64,000 nucleotides of DNA from Sphingomonas sp. PAMC 26621 (GCF_000251145.1 NZ_AIDW01000021.1:124001-188000); one strand, 5' to 3'; positions 1 to 9,250 are shown, numbered from the stretch's first letter. A program made the numbers and translations. The notes: a model not told the origin generated them from the sequence alone.

Positions 1-1
1 G

Positions 2-316
2 CGCGCCGGAACGCCGGTGACGGTCAAGCTGTGGAGCGACCGGGTCGGGATGGTGCGGATCAGCGTCGCCGACGAAGGCGAGGGAATCGCGCCCGAACAT
101 ATCCCGCGGCTGACCGAGCGTTTCTATCGCGTCGATCCCGGCCGCAGCCGTGCGGCGGGCGGCACGGGACTCGGCCTCGCGATCGTCAAGCACATCATCG
201 AACGGCACCGCGGGCGCTTCGACATTGCCAGCACCGTGGGCAAGGGCACGACCGTCACGCTCATGCTGCCGCCGCACGGCAAGGCTGCAATGCCCTTCCC
301 CGTCGCGCTTTCGTAG
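2..316 (+). CDS. phoR: Phosphate regulon sensor histidine kinase PhoR, C-terminal fragment
   Basis: This is the 3' end of a membrane sensor kinase; the start lies outside the window. About 104 residues of the HATPase_c domain are visible: the G1 box DEGEGI, the F-box-like [11 protein letters not shown], and the G2 box [13 protein letters not shown], which together bind ATP. PhoR autophosphorylates on His and transfers phosphate to PhoB when phosphate is scarce. The catalytic fold is seen directly. The name PhoR rests on its position ahead of pstSCAB-phoU-phoB, the usual alphaproteobacterial order. The reading frame is open from base 2, so the gene probably runs in from the left. Confidence 0.85.
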   Translation, partial: RAGTPVTVKLWSDRVGMVRISVADEGEGIAPEHIPRLTERFYRVDPGRSRAAGGTGLGLAIVKHIIERHRGRFDIASTVGKGTTVTLMLPPHGKAAMPFPVALS

Positions 317-334
317 CCCGCATTTCCCCGCCGA

Positions 335-352
335 CTGTCATCAAACGGTAAC
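335..352 (+). promoter_or_regulatory. Pho box upstream of pstS
   Basis: The sequence CTGTCAT-CAAA-CGGTAAC matches the PhoB-binding Pho box: two 7-base direct repeats 11 bases apart, the first perfect and the second with G for T at position 2 and A at position 6. It sits between phoR and pstS, about 90 bases ahead of the pstS start, where a PhoB-activated promoter is expected. Confidence 0.75.
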
Positions 353-444
353 GACAACGTCACACAGGCATTTGCGTGAGGGTGGTACGCGACTCCGGGG
401 GCCACAGTTTCGACATCCGAGTCCACGGCCCGAGGGGAGATTCC

Positions 445-1521
445 ATGAACCGCACACACGCGACAATCGCCAAGACCTTCAGCCTGTTGTGCGCGGCAAC
501 CGCGATTCTGCCATTGGCTGCTTGTCAGGATCAGGCGAATGGCGGCGGCGCCGGCTCGCGCGATCACATCACGGTCGTCGGCTCGTCCACCGTGTTTCCC
601 TTCACCACCATCGTCGCCGAGCAGCTCGTCAACCAGACCCCGGGGATGAAGGCCCCCGCGATCGAATCGACCGGGACCGGCGGCGGGATGAAGCTGTTCT
701 GCGCCGGCGTCGGCGCAGCGCACCCCGACATCGAGGACGCGTCGCGCCGGATCAAGGCGAGCGAGTACAAGACCTGCCTCGACAATGGCGTATCGAAGAT
801 CCTCGAGATCCAGGTCGGGCTCGACGGGATCGCGTTCGCCGAGTCCAAGGCCGGACCCAAGCTCCAGCTGACCGCGGTCGACCTGTATCGCGCGCTCGCC
901 GCGACGCCGAACGGGCAGCCCAACACCGCCAAGACCTGGAAGGACGTGAACGCGTCACTCCCGGCGGTGCCGATCCAGGTCTATGGCCCGCCCTCGACCA
1001 GCGGAACGCGCGACGCGCTCGCCGAGCTGATCCTCGCGCGCGGGTGCGACGCGATCAACCCCAGGATGGCGGACCTCAAGGACAAGGATCACGCAGCCTA
1101 TGCGAAGGGCTGTACCGCGATCCGCGAGGATGGTGCCTATGTCGATGCGGGCGAGAACGACAATCTGATCGTCCAGAAGCTGCAATCGAACCCCAATGCG
1201 ATCGGCATCTTCGGCTATTCCTATCTCGAGCAGAACAAGGACAAGCTCAACGGCGTCCCGCTCAACGGGGTCGAGCCGACCTATGAGACGATCGCGCGCG
1301 GCGCCTATCCGGGCTCGCGCCCGCTGTATCTCTACGTCAAGGCGGCGCATCTCACCGCGATCAAGGGCTTGCGTGAATTCCTCGCGCTGTACGCCAAGTC
1401 GTGGGATCCGAACGGGCCGCTCGTCGCCAAGGGCCTGATCGCCGCACCCGAGGACGTGCGCAAGCGCAGCGCGGAGATCGTCAAGAACGAGACGCTGCTC
1501 GACCCGTCGAAACTGCTCTGA
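445..1521 (+). CDS. pstS: Phosphate ABC transporter, periplasmic substrate-binding protein PstS
   Basis: High-affinity phosphate-binding protein that feeds PstCA. The ATG at 445 follows GAGGGGAGA; an in-frame start at 376 lies closer to the Pho box and has no good ribosome site. Residues 1-27 form a lipoprotein signal ending in a lipobox LAAC, so the mature protein is probably lipid-anchored. The core contains VVGSSTVFPFT near the start and STSGTRDAL in the middle, both phosphate-contacting motifs of the PBP-like fold. It is 358 residues, a normal length. First gene of the pst operon, 34 bases ahead of pstC. Confidence 0.93.
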   Translation: MNRTHATIAKTFSLLCAATAILPLAACQDQANGGGAGSRDHITVVGSSTVFPFTTIVAEQLVNQTPGMKAPAIESTGTGGGMKLFCAGVGAAHPDIEDASRRIKASEYKTCLDNGVSKILEIQVGLDGIAFAESKAGPKLQLTAVDLYRALAATPNGQPNTAKTWKDVNASLPAVPIQVYGPPSTSGTRDALAELILARGCDAINPRMADLKDKDHAAYAKGCTAIREDGAYVDAGENDNLIVQKLQSNPNAIGIFGYSYLEQNKDKLNGVPLNGVEPTYETIARGAYPGSRPLYLYVKAAHLTAIKGLREFLALYAKSWDPNGPLVAKGLIAAPEDVRKRSAEIVKNETLLDPSKLL

Positions 1522-1555
1522 CCCGTTCCTCTTATCCTAGAACGAGCCTGATTTA

Positions 1556-2932
1556 GTGTCCTTCCTCGCACTTTTCCTGGTCATGGCCGGGCTTGGGCTG
1601 ATCGGCTGGCTGACCGCGCGGATGCGCGCGGTCGCCTTCCGGCGCGGCAGCACCGCGCGCTTCAGTTCGCTGCCCTCGCACTTCGGCGGCTATGTCGCCC
1701 TGTGGACGATCGTGCCTGCCGCCTTGTTCCTCGCGGTCTGGGCGGCGACCTCGCCCGCGCTTGTCACCAACAGCGTGCTCCACGATCCCGCCGCCGCGCT
1801 GCTGCCGCCGCAGGGGTTCGACCGCGCGGCGATCCTGTCCGAGGCGCGCAGTCTGGCTGCGGGTCGCAGTTTCGGCGCGTTCAACCCGTTGTCGCAGAAG
1901 CTCGCGCCCGCTTACGCCGCCGCGCAGACGCGGATCGACTGGATCGGGACCGCGGTCGCGCTGCTGCTGGCGTTCGCCACCGGTGGCTTCGCCTTCACCC
2001 GCGTCCGCCCCGATTTCCGCGCGCGGACCAAGATCGAGTTCGTCGTGATGGGCGCGTTGCTCTGCGCCTCGCTGATCGCGATCCTGACGACGCTTGGGAT
2101 CGTGGCGTCGCTGCTGTTCGAATCGTGGCGCTTCTTCGAAGTGGTCCCGATCACCGATTTCCTGTTCGGCACGCACTGGAGCCCGCAGGTGATCGACCCG
2201 GCGCACCCCGGCGCGACGCTCGGCGCTGTGCCCTTGTTCTGGGGCACGTTCCTGATCGGCGCGGTGATCGCGATGATCGTGGCGATCCCGTTCGGTCTGA
2301 TGAGCGCGGTGTATCTCACGCAATATGCAACCGCGTCCGCCCGGCGCTGGATGAAGCCGATCCTCGAGGTGCTCGCGGGCGTGCCGACCGTGGTCTACGG
2401 CTATTTCGCGGCGCTGACGGTGGCACCTGCGGTCCGCGATTTCGCGGTGTCGATCGGGATTACCTTGGCGAGTTCCGAAAGCGCGCTGGCCGCGGGGCTG
2501 GTGATGGGGGTGATGATCATCCCGTTCGTCTCCTCGATGGCGGACGATTCGCTCGCCGCGGTGCCCGGCGCGATGCGCGACGGCAGCCTTGCGATGGGCG
2601 CGACCTCGTCCGAGACGATCCGCCGCGTGCTACTGCCCGCCGCGCTCCCGGGCGTGGTCGGCGGTGTGCTGCTCGCGGTATCGCGCGCGATCGGCGAGAC
2701 GATGATCGTCGTCATGGCCGCGTCGGGCGTCGCCACGCTGACGCTCAACCCCTTCGCCAGCGCGACCACCGTGACCAAGCAGATCGTCGACCTGCTGACC
2801 GGCGAGGCCGAGTTCGACAGCCCAAAGACGCTCGCCGCCTTCGCGCTCGGGCTCACGCTGTTCGTCATCACCCTGCTGCTCAACATCGTCGCGTTGACGG
2901 TCGTCAAACGGTACCGTGAAGCTTATGAGTGA
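1556..2932 (+). CDS. pstC: Phosphate ABC transporter permease PstC
   Basis: Inner-membrane permease of the Pst importer, 458 residues with a GTG start. It has the long N-terminal region common in alphaproteobacterial PstC (about 200 residues with two membrane segments before the core) and then the binding-protein-dependent transport domain. The EAA loop is visible as AMGATSSETIRRVLLPAALPG, the site that docks PstB. Its end overlaps pstA by 8 bases, so the two are translationally coupled. No strong Shine-Dalgarno precedes the GTG; the start was chosen because the frame begins there and the N-terminal helix follows directly. Confidence 0.9.
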   Translation: MSFLALFLVMAGLGLIGWLTARMRAVAFRRGSTARFSSLPSHFGGYVALWTIVPAALFLAVWAATSPALVTNSVLHDPAAALLPPQGFDRAAILSEARSLAAGRSFGAFNPLSQKLAPAYAAAQTRIDWIGTAVALLLAFATGGFAFTRVRPDFRARTKIEFVVMGALLCASLIAILTTLGIVASLLFESWRFFEVVPITDFLFGTHWSPQVIDPAHPGATLGAVPLFWGTFLIGAVIAMIVAIPFGLMSAVYLTQYATASARRWMKPILEVLAGVPTVVYGYFAALTVAPAVRDFAVSIGITLASSESALAAGLVMGVMIIPFVSSMADDSLAAVPGAMRDGSLAMGATSSETIRRVLLPAALPGVVGGVLLAVSRAIGETMIVVMAASGVATLTLNPFASATTVTKQIVDLLTGEAEFDSPKTLAAFALGLTLFVITLLLNIVALTVVKRYREAYE

Positions 2933-4223
2933 ATCCCTCGTCGCCCAGGTGCCGGTCGGCACAGCCGAGCCGCAGGAGCGTGCGCCGACCGACTGGCGGA
3001 CGCAGTCGATGCAGCGCCGGATCCGCCAGCGCTATGCCGCCGAGCGGCGCTTCCGGTTGCTCGGGCTTGCCGCCGTGGTGATGTCGGCGGGGTTCCTCGC
3101 GGTGCTCCTCGTCACGATGGTCTATAACGGCGCGAGCGGCTTCCTGCAGACGCAGGTCGCGCTGCCGGTCGATTTCGCGCGCGCCGGGCTGATGCTCGAC
3201 CCGGCGCAACTCGAGGGACCGGGCGCGGATCTCGCGCTGGCGGGGGCCGGCGTCGAGCCGGCGACCCGCGCCGCCGCGATCGCCGCTTATGGCAAGGATG
3301 GCGACAAACTGCTGTCCGATGGCGCATGGCTTTCGGTCCGCGCGGCGATCAAGCACGATCCTGCGATCCTGAAGGGCCGCAGCATCGTCTGGGTTCCTGC
3401 AGCGGATTCGATCGACATCGCGGCCAAGCGCACCGGCACGCCCGAGGACGAGGCGACCGTCGCGCGGCTGAAGGCGAAGACCGCGATCTCGACCGGGTTC
3501 AACCTTCCCTTCCTAACCTCGTCGGACTCGACCGACCCGACCCGCGCGGGGATCTGGGGCGCGCTCAAGGGCTCGATCTTCACGATGGTGGTGACGTTGC
3601 TGATCGCCTTCCCGGTCGGCGTGCTGTCCGCGCTCTATCTCGAGGAATATGCGCCGCGGAACCGCTGGACCGACCTGATCGAGGTCTCGATCAACAACCT
3701 CGCGGCGGTCCCGTCGATCATCTTCGGGCTGCTCGGGCTCGCGGTGTTCCTCGGCACGTTCGGGCTGCCGCGCTCGGCGTCGATCGTCGGCGGGCTGACG
3801 CTCGCGCTGATGACGATGCCGGTGATCGTCATCGCCGGGCGCAATGCGATCAAGGGCGTCCCCCCGTCGATCCGCGATGCCGCGTTCGGTGTCGGCGCGA
3901 GTCCGGTGCAGGTGGTGTTCCACCACGTCCTGCCGCTCGCGCTGCCGGGCATCCTCACCGGCACGATCATCGGCATGGCGCGCGCGCTCGGCGAGACCGC
4001 GCCGCTGCTGATGATCGGGATGCGCGCGTTCATCTCCGCGCCGCCTGCGCGCCTCAGTGACCCGTCGACCGTGCTGCCGGTCCAGATTTTCCTGTGGTCC
4101 GACCAGATCGACCGCGGCTTCGTCGAAAAGACCAGCGCGGCGATCATCGTGCTGCTCGTCTTCCTGCTCGCGATGAACGGCTTCGCGATCTACCTCCGCA
4201 ACAAATTTGAGACCCGCTGGTGA
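2925..4223 (+). CDS. pstA: Phosphate ABC transporter permease PstA
   Basis: Second permease subunit, 432 residues. The ATG at 2925 lies inside the last codons of pstC; a GTG three codons upstream is an alternative. After an N-terminal cytoplasmic stretch and one membrane helix there is a periplasmic insert of about 130 residues, then the transport core with the EAA motif [21 protein letters not shown]. The stop overlaps the GTG of pstB (GTGA). It works with PstC as the transmembrane channel for phosphate. Confidence 0.9.
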   Translation: MSESLVAQVPVGTAEPQERAPTDWRTQSMQRRIRQRYAAERRFRLLGLAAVVMSAGFLAVLLVTMVYNGASGFLQTQVALPVDFARAGLMLDPAQLEGPGADLALAGAGVEPATRAAAIAAYGKDGDKLLSDGAWLSVRAAIKHDPAILKGRSIVWVPAADSIDIAAKRTGTPEDEATVARLKAKTAISTGFNLPFLTSSDSTDPTRAGIWGALKGSIFTMVVTLLIAFPVGVLSALYLEEYAPRNRWTDLIEVSINNLAAVPSIIFGLLGLAVFLGTFGLPRSASIVGGLTLALMTMPVIVIAGRNAIKGVPPSIRDAAFGVGASPVQVVFHHVLPLALPGILTGTIIGMARALGETAPLLMIGMRAFISAPPARLSDPSTVLPVQIFLWSDQIDRGFVEKTSAAIIVLLVFLLAMNGFAIYLRNKFETRW

Positions 4224-4990
4224 GCATTCCCAACCAACACAAGATCTGCGCGAAACGGGTCAACGTCTTCTACGGCGCGAAGAAGGCGATCGACGACGTG
4301 TCGCTCAACTTCGACCAGCGCTACGTCACCTCGCTGATCGGTCCGTCCGGCTGCGGCAAGTCGACGTTCCTGCGCACGCTCAACCGGATGAACGACACGA
4401 TCCCGAGTGCGCGTGTCGAGGGCGACATCACGCTCGACGGCGAGGACATCTACGCGCCGTCGATGGACGTCGTGCAGCTCCGCGCGCGCGTCGGGATGGT
4501 GTTCCAGAAGCCCAACCCGTTCCCCAAATCGATCTTCGAGAACGTCGCCTACGGCCCGCGGATCCACGGCCTCGCCTCGAACAAGGCGCAGCTTGGCGAG
4601 GTCGTCGAGCAGTCGCTCCGCCGCGCGGGTTTGTGGGACGAGGTCAAGGACCGGCTCAGCGACAGCGGCACCGCTTTGTCGGGCGGGCAGCAGCAGCGGT
4701 TGTGCATCGCGCGCGCGATCGCGGTCGACCCCGAGGTGATCCTGATGGACGAGCCGTGCTCCGCGCTCGATCCGATCGCGACCGCCAAGATCGAGGAGCT
4801 GATCCACGAGCTCAAGGGCCGCTATGCGATCGTGATCGTCACGCACAACATGCAGCAGGCCGCGCGCGTGTCGCAGCGGACCGCCTTCTTCCATCTGGGG
4901 ACGCTCGTCGAATATGGCGCGACCTCGGACATCTTCACCAATCCGCGGCAGGAACGCACCAAGGATTACATCACCGGCCGCTACGGCTGA
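4220..4990 (+). CDS. pstB: Phosphate ABC transporter ATP-binding protein PstB
   Basis: Cytoplasmic ATPase that powers PstCA, 256 residues and full length. Visible motifs in order: Walker [11 protein letters not shown]-loop VFQKPNPFP (typical of PstB), signature LSGGQQQR, Walker [14 protein letters not shown], and the switch His in IVTHNMQQA. The GTG start overlaps the pstA stop. Followed after 11 bases by phoU, the usual order, where the transporter and PhoU together restrain PhoR when phosphate is plentiful. Confidence 0.95.
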   Translation: MSIPNQHKICAKRVNVFYGAKKAIDDVSLNFDQRYVTSLIGPSGCGKSTFLRTLNRMNDTIPSARVEGDITLDGEDIYAPSMDVVQLRARVGMVFQKPNPFPKSIFENVAYGPRIHGLASNKAQLGEVVEQSLRRAGLWDEVKDRLSDSGTALSGGQQQRLCIARAIAVDPEVILMDEPCSALDPIATAKIEELIHELKGRYAIVIVTHNMQQAARVSQRTAFFHLGTLVEYGATSDIFTNPRQERTKDYITGRYG

Positions 4991-5001
4991 GGCGAGACAT
5001 T

Positions 5002-5706
5002 ATGCCCACCAACGAACATACGATCAAAGCCTTCGATGCCGAAATCGGGCAGCTGCGCGGTCTCATCGCGCAGATGGGCGGGCTCGCCGAGCAGGCGATC
5101 GGCGCCGCAATGGAAGCGCTGCGCCTCCACGACCTCGAAGGTGCGCGCGCGATCATCGACGGCGACAAGCGGATCGACGCGCTCGAGATCGAGGTCGAGC
5201 AGCTCGCGGTGCGGATCATCGCGCTGCGCGCGCCGCTCGCGGACGACCTGCGCGAGGTCGTCGCCGCGCTCAAGATTGCTGGCGTGGTCGAGCGGATCGG
5301 CGATTACGCCAAGAACATCGCCAAGCGCGTGCCCACGATCGAAAGCCACGGCGAGATCGAACCGCTGTCGGTGCTCCCCGCCATGTCGGTGCTCGCGGTG
5401 CAGATGGTCCACGACGCGCTCGACGCCTTCGCGGCGCGCGATGCCGCCGCCGCGGTCGAGGTCTGCGCGCGCGACCGGCAGGTCGACGACTTCTACAACA
5501 GCCTGTTCCGCGTGCTCGTGACGCACATGATGGAAAATCCCAAGACGATCGGTCAGGTCGCGCAGTTGCTCTTCATCGCCAAGAACCTCGAACGTGTCGG
5601 GGATCATGCGACGAACGTTGCCGAAATGGTGTATTTCGCGGCGACCGGCACCCACATGGTCGAACGCGACCGTGGGCCAATGTCCTATTTAACGCCGACC
5701 GCTTGA
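5002..5706 (+). CDS. phoU: Phosphate transport system regulatory protein PhoU
   Basis: PhoU dampens PhoR signalling by contact with the Pst transporter. The protein is 234 residues with the two PhoU helical repeats: the first includes IDALEIEVEQLAVRIIALR followed by a metal-binding E/D cluster (VVERIGDYAKNIAKR), the second FIAKNLERVGDHATNVAE. Both E-R-x-GD-x-A motifs are intact. ATG 5002 was chosen over longer in-frame options because it lies just after pstB and gives the family length. Confidence 0.93.
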   Translation: MPTNEHTIKAFDAEIGQLRGLIAQMGGLAEQAIGAAMEALRLHDLEGARAIIDGDKRIDALEIEVEQLAVRIIALRAPLADDLREVVAALKIAGVVERIGDYAKNIAKRVPTIESHGEIEPLSVLPAMSVLAVQMVHDALDAFAARDAAAAVEVCARDRQVDDFYNSLFRVLVTHMMENPKTIGQVAQLLFIAKNLERVGDHATNVAEMVYFAATGTHMVERDRGPMSYLTPTA

Positions 5707-5719
5707 AGGAGTGATCGCC

Positions 5720-6411
5720 ATGGCACGCGCTAAAATGTTGCTGGTGGAAGACGACGCGGCATTGGCCGAATTGCTCGTGTGGCACTTCAAGCGCGAGGAC
5801 TTCGAGATCGCGCAGACGCCCGACGGGAAGAGGCGCTGCTGCTCGCCAAGGAGAATACCCCCGACATCGTGCTGCTCGACTGGATGGTCGAGGGCCTGTC
5901 GGGGATAGAGGTCTGCCGCCGCCTGCGCCGCATGCCCGAGACCGCGAACGTCCCGATCATCATGCTCACCGCGCGCGGCGAGGAAGAGGATCGCGTTCGC
6001 GGGCTCGAGACCGGCGCGGACGATTATGTCACCAAGCCCTTCTCGCCGCGCGAACTCGTCGCGCGGGTCGGCGCGGTGCTGCGCCGCGTGCGCCCGGCGC
6101 TCGCGGGCGAGCAACTGACCTATTCGGACATCGAGATGGACACGGTCGGCCACAAGGTCCGCCGGTCGGGCGAGGTCATTCCGCTCGGGCCGACCGAATT
6201 CCGCCTTCTCAAGCACTTCCTCGAGCATCCCGGCTGGGTCTTCTCGCGCGAGCGGCTGCTCGACGCAGTGTGGGGGCATGACAGCGACATCGAAAGCCGC
6301 ACCGTCGACGTCCATATCCGGCGGCTGCGCAAGGCGATCAATCGCGGCGATCGGCCCGATATCATCCGCACCGTTCGATCGGCGGGGTACGCACTCGATT
6401 CGGGAGCGTAA
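5720..6411 (+). pseudogene. phoB: Phosphate response regulator PhoB, interrupted by a one-base frameshift
   Basis: OmpR-type response regulator that binds Pho boxes. An ATG at 5720 follows AAGGAG and codes for the receiver start MARAKMLLVEDDAALAELL; the frame breaks at GGG 5825-5827, where one extra G would continue into EEALLLAKENTPDIVLLDW. The rest is complete: phosphoacceptor Asp in VLLDW, switch Lys in VTKPF, and a winged-helix DNA-binding domain ending SAGYALDSGA. If repaired it would be about 230 residues, the normal size. Either a real null allele or a missing base in the read; because phoR, the Pho box and pst are intact, I favour sequence error. Listed as pseudogene only because the sequence as given is broken. 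Confidence 0.85.
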
Positions 6412-6430
6412 GAATTTTTGGGAGCCATGC

Positions 6431-6454
6431 GGGCGGATGCGCGTTCATCCGCCC
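6431..6454. terminator. Perfect 9-base inverted repeat downstream of phoB
   Basis: GGGCGGATG and CATCCGCCC are separated by six bases, 20 bases after the phoB stop. A strong hairpin but with no T-tract, so it may terminate or attenuate the pst-pho transcript, or stabilise its end. Confidence 0.45.
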
Positions 6455-6493
6455 GTGCAGCACACAATGCTGCCCGTTCGTAGGAGATCCTAT

Positions 6494-6862
6494 ATGAAGA
6501 TCATGATGTTCGCGGCCCTCGCCGCAGCAGTTTCGATGCCTGCCCTCGCGCAGACCGCCCCTGCAACCCCCGACACGTCGATGCAGCAGCCTGCCCCGGC
6601 GCAGCCCGCCGCCGACCCGGCGATGCAGCAGGCGCCTGCGGCCCCCGCAGCCCCCGCTGCCGACCCCGCAATGGGCGCACCCGCCGGTGCCCCCGCAATG
6701 GCACCCCAGGGTGGCCAGCCGCCGATGGCAGCACCGGCCGCCGCCGCACCGATGCCGGCGACCGCCGAATATCCGGCCTGCTCGCGCACCGTGAAGGATC
6801 AGTGCATCGACAAGCGCAGCAATGGCGGCGCGAAGAAGGCGATGCATCGCAAGCGCAAATAA
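6494..6862 (+). CDS. Small exported Ala/Pro-rich protein of unknown function
   Basis: 122 residues, starting at ATG 6494 after TAGGAGA. Residues 1-20 are a Sec signal peptide with an AxA site (MPALAQ). The middle is low-complexity, built of repeated AAPAAPAADPAMG-like units, and the C-terminal 30 residues hold two cysteines (PACSRTVKDQCID) and a basic tail ending MHRKRK. The layout suggests a periplasmic or envelope-associated peptide with one disulfide. I do not recognise a family. It stands alone and is followed by a strong terminator. Confidence 0.75.
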   Translation: MKIMMFAALAAAVSMPALAQTAPATPDTSMQQPAPAQPAADPAMQQAPAAPAAPAADPAMGAPAGAPAMAPQGGQPPMAAPAAAAPMPATAEYPACSRTVKDQCIDKRSNGGAKKAMHRKRK

Positions 6863-6905
6863 TGCTGACGGCGGCGCGCAAGCGTCGCCGCCGCTAGCGA
6901 ACGAG

Positions 6906-6940
6906 GCCGACGTAGGGGAAAGCCCCTGCGTCGGCTTTTT
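6906..6940 (+). terminator. Rho-independent terminator
   Basis: A 13-base stem (GCCGACGTAGGGG pairing with CCCCTGCGTCGGC, one mismatch) with a four-base loop is followed by TTTTT. It ends the transcript of the small exported protein. Confidence 0.9.
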
Positions 6941-7038
6941 CGTGTTCGGGATCGGTCGGAATCGGGACGAGTCCGCCCCTTGCACCGCCTGTGCAATCGA
7001 ATAGGACGCGGGGCAAAGCAGCTAGAGGAGCAGCCATT

Positions 7039-7938
7039 ATGTCCATCCGTTTCGATGATAAGATCGCGATCGTCACCGGCGCCGGCGGCGGTCTGGGCCG
7101 TGCCTATGCGCTGGAACTCGCGAAGCGGGGCGCGAAGGTCGTCGTCAACGATCTCGGCGGCTCGCGCGACGGGACCGGGCACAGCGATGCCGCGCTCAAG
7201 GTGGTCGAGGAGATCGAGGCGGCCGGCGGCATTGCCATGTCGAACGGCGGCAGCGTCACCGAATATGAGCAGATGGTCGAGATGGTCGCCAAGGCCAAGG
7301 AAGCCTGGGGCGGCGTCCATATCGTCATCAACAACGCCGGCGTGCTGCGCGACAAGAGCTTCGCCAAGATGGAGCCCGCCGATTTCAAGTTCGTGATCGA
7401 CGTCCACCTCAACGGTTCCGCCAACGTCACGAAGGCAGTGTGGGACACGATGCGCGAACAGAATTACGGGCGCCTGCTGATGACCGCGTCGTCGACCGGG
7501 CTGTACGGCAATTTCGGCCAGGCCAATTACGGCGCGGCCAAGCTCGGGCTTGCCGGGCTGACCAAGACGCTCGCGATCGAGGGCGCCAAGAACAACATCA
7601 AGGTCAACACGATCGCGCCGACCGCGGGCACGCGGATGACCGAGGACCTGTTCCCGGCCGAGGCATTCGCCGCCTTCGCGCCCGAGAAGGTGGCGCCCGC
7701 CGCGCTGTATCTCGTGTCGGAAGAGGCGCCGACCAACATGATCGTCGGCGCTGGCGCAGGCGTGTTCCAGGCGGCGTACGTGACGCTCACGCAGGGCAAG
7801 CTGCTGACCGGGGACGATCTGTCGCCAGAAGGCATCGCGGCGCATTGGGCCGAGATCACCGATCGGACCGGCGAACTGACCCCGCAAAATGGTGCGGAGC
7901 AGTCGATGAGCATCCTGAAGAAGTTGCAGGGCGGCTGA
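7039..7938 (+). CDS. Short-chain dehydrogenase, (3R)-hydroxyacyl-CoA dehydrogenase type
   Basis: NAD(P)-dependent Rossmann oxidoreductase, 299 residues. ATG 7039 follows GAGGAGCAG; a longer in-frame start at 6991 lacks a site. Motifs: cofactor loop TGAGGGLGRAYA, NDLGG after beta-2, NNAG, catalytic Ser in TASSTG and YGAAK with Tyr and Lys. The long N-terminal loop with VVNDLGGSRDG and the GLYGNFGQANYGAAK block are characteristic of the dehydrogenase unit of peroxisomal multifunctional enzyme type 2, so the likely substrate is a 3-hydroxyacyl-CoA. Monocistronic. Confidence 0.85.
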   Translation: MSIRFDDKIAIVTGAGGGLGRAYALELAKRGAKVVVNDLGGSRDGTGHSDAALKVVEEIEAAGGIAMSNGGSVTEYEQMVEMVAKAKEAWGGVHIVINNAGVLRDKSFAKMEPADFKFVIDVHLNGSANVTKAVWDTMREQNYGRLLMTASSTGLYGNFGQANYGAAKLGLAGLTKTLAIEGAKNNIKVNTIAPTAGTRMTEDLFPAEAFAAFAPEKVAPAALYLVSEEAPTNMIVGAGAGVFQAAYVTLTQGKLLTGDDLSPEGIAAHWAEITDRTGELTPQNGAEQSMSILKKLQGG

Positions 7939-7948
7939 TTCGCCTTGG

Positions 7949-7981
7949 GGTCGAAGCTGGCGTCCGGCGCCGGCTTCGACC
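7949..7981 (+). terminator. Hairpin after the dehydrogenase gene
   Basis: GGTCGAAGC and GCTTCGACC form a 9-base stem 11 bases after the stop. There is no T-tract, so its role as a terminator is inferred from position. Confidence 0.45.
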
Positions 7982-8027
7982 TCGCGCAGCCCGAACGGTG
8001 GTTGGAGCCGGGGACGCTTCCGCCCTC

Positions 8028-8055
8028 CGTTCGCCCTGAGCGAAGTCGAAGGGCC
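8028..8055. repeat. Short dispersed repeat of sphingomonad type
   Basis: A GCCCT...AGGGC palindromic motif around GAGCGAAGTCGAA lies in the space between convergent genes. It shares the core AGCGAAGTCGA with the larger inverted-repeat elements at 20105 and 21256, which suggests a common repeat family. Confidence 0.5.
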
Positions 8056-8069
8056 GGCGCTGACCCCTG

Positions 8070-8414
8070 TTAGTCCTCGACCACCTTCATCAGCCGCCGC
8101 TCGACCGGTGCCAGCACCGGTCCGAGCTCATGCCCGCGCTTGAGCACGACGCCCTGTTCGTTGACCAGCGCCCACATCCCCTGCCGGTTGCGCAGCTCGG
8201 GCCGCTTCTCGATCCGCACCTCGGGCCGTTCGGCCGAGCGCCGGAATGCGGCGAACACCGCGACGTCCTGCCCGAACTCGACCGCATAATCGCGCCAGAT
8301 CCCGGCCGCGACCATCCGCCCGTACAGGTCGAGGATGCGGTTGAGTTCGAGCCGCTCGAAACCGATCTGGCTCGGCTTGCCCCGGACGACCGGAAAGGGA
8401 GTCACCGTTCCCAT
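8070..8414 (-). CDS. DUF2794 domain-containing protein
   Basis: 114-residue cytoplasmic protein with no signal peptide or membrane segment. The central part RLELNRILDLYGRMVAAG and the end PVERRLMKVV match the DUF2794 family of alphaproteobacteria, whose function is unknown. Its ATG overlaps the stop of cysE (ATGA), so the two are co-transcribed, which is a common arrangement in sphingomonads. A role in cysteine supply can only be guessed from that coupling. Confidence 0.8.
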   Translation of the reverse strand: MGTVTPFPVVRGKPSQIGFERLELNRILDLYGRMVAAGIWRDYAVEFGQDVAVFAAFRRSAERPEVRIEKRPELRNRQGMWALVNEQGVVLKRGHELGPVLAPVERRLMKVVED

Positions 8415-9091
8415 CAGGCGCGGTCGCGGATGTCCTGATCGGCGAGCAGCGCGTCGAGCCGCTTGCGCATCGTTTCCAATTCACAGCGCAGCAGCTCGAC
8501 CTTCTGCGTCTGCGGGTCGAACGCATCGGTACACGGCGTGCCATAGGCGAGGAACTGCGCAGGCTGCTTCCCGCCCTCGACCATTGTCGCGCGCGCGGGG
8601 ATGCCGACCATCGTCGCGCCCTGCGGGACATCCCGCGTGACGACCGCGTTCGCGCCGACACGCGCGCCCTCCCCGACCGTGATCGGCCCGAGCACCTGCG
8701 CGCCCGACCCGACGATCACGCCGTCGAGCAGCGTCGGGTGCCGCTTGCCAGGAACGCCATTGTCCGGGTTCGTCCCGCCGAGCGTGACGCACTGGTAGAT
8801 CGTGACGTTGTCACCGATCTCGGCAGTCTCGCCGATCACGACGAAGCCGTGGTCGATGAAAAAATTCCGCCCGATCTTCGCGCCCGGATGGATGTCGATC
8901 GCCGTCAGGAAGCGGCTCATGTGGTTCACGGCGCGCGCCAGGAAGAACAGCCGCGCCCGGAACAACCGGTTCGCGATCCGGTGATAGGCCATCGCCCACA
9001 CGCCCGGATAGGTGAGGATCTCCCACCGCGAGCGGGGCGACGGATCGCGCGCCTTGATCGAGTCGAGATAGGAGACCAGTCGTCCCATCAT
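8414..9091 (-). CDS. cysE: Serine O-acetyltransferase (CysE/EpsC type)
   Basis: Makes O-acetylserine from serine and acetyl-CoA, the first step of cysteine synthesis. It is 225 residues, the shorter EpsC-like form. A left-handed beta-helix of hexapeptide repeats runs from about residue 65 (HPGAKIG) through IGETAEIGDNVTIYQCVTLGG to VGANAVVTRDVP. The catalytic His lies in DHGFVVIGETA and the second conserved His in GKRHPTLLDGV. It overlaps the DUF2794 gene. Sulfate-activation genes lie at 23-27 kb, so this window holds much of the sulfur-assimilation route. Confidence 0.9.
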   Translation of the reverse strand: MMGRLVSYLDSIKARDPSPRSRWEILTYPGVWAMAYHRIANRLFRARLFFLARAVNHMSRFLTAIDIHPGAKIGRNFFIDHGFVVIGETAEIGDNVTIYQCVTLGGTNPDNGVPGKRHPTLLDGVIVGSGAQVLGPITVGEGARVGANAVVTRDVPQGATMVGIPARATMVEGGKQPAQFLAYGTPCTDAFDPQTQKVELLRCELETMRKRLDALLADQDIRDRA

Positions 9092-9195
9092 CCGCTTATT
9101 CCCCTTGTATCGACGGGCTATCTAGGCGTTTGGATGACAAAATTAAAGGACCGAGCGCGCCTTGATCGCCGGCATCGATACTCCAGCGGTCTTGT

Positions 9196-9233
9196 AGGAT
9201 ATTGGATTAGCGGCAATAACCGACCGATATCCT
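9196..9233. promoter_or_regulatory. Inverted repeat upstream of the TauE gene
   Basis: AGGATAT and ATATCCT are spaced by 24 bases in the 159-base gap between divergent cysE and the TauE-family gene. The position fits an operator, but the binding protein is unknown and the match may be chance. Confidence 0.3.
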
Positions 9234-9250
9234 GCGGAGAACAGACGATT

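Noticed and set aside
5711..6411. phoB as two separate short genes
   Set aside because: The two frames are the two parts of one receiver domain that join if one G is added; a second start codon lies inside beta-strand sequence.
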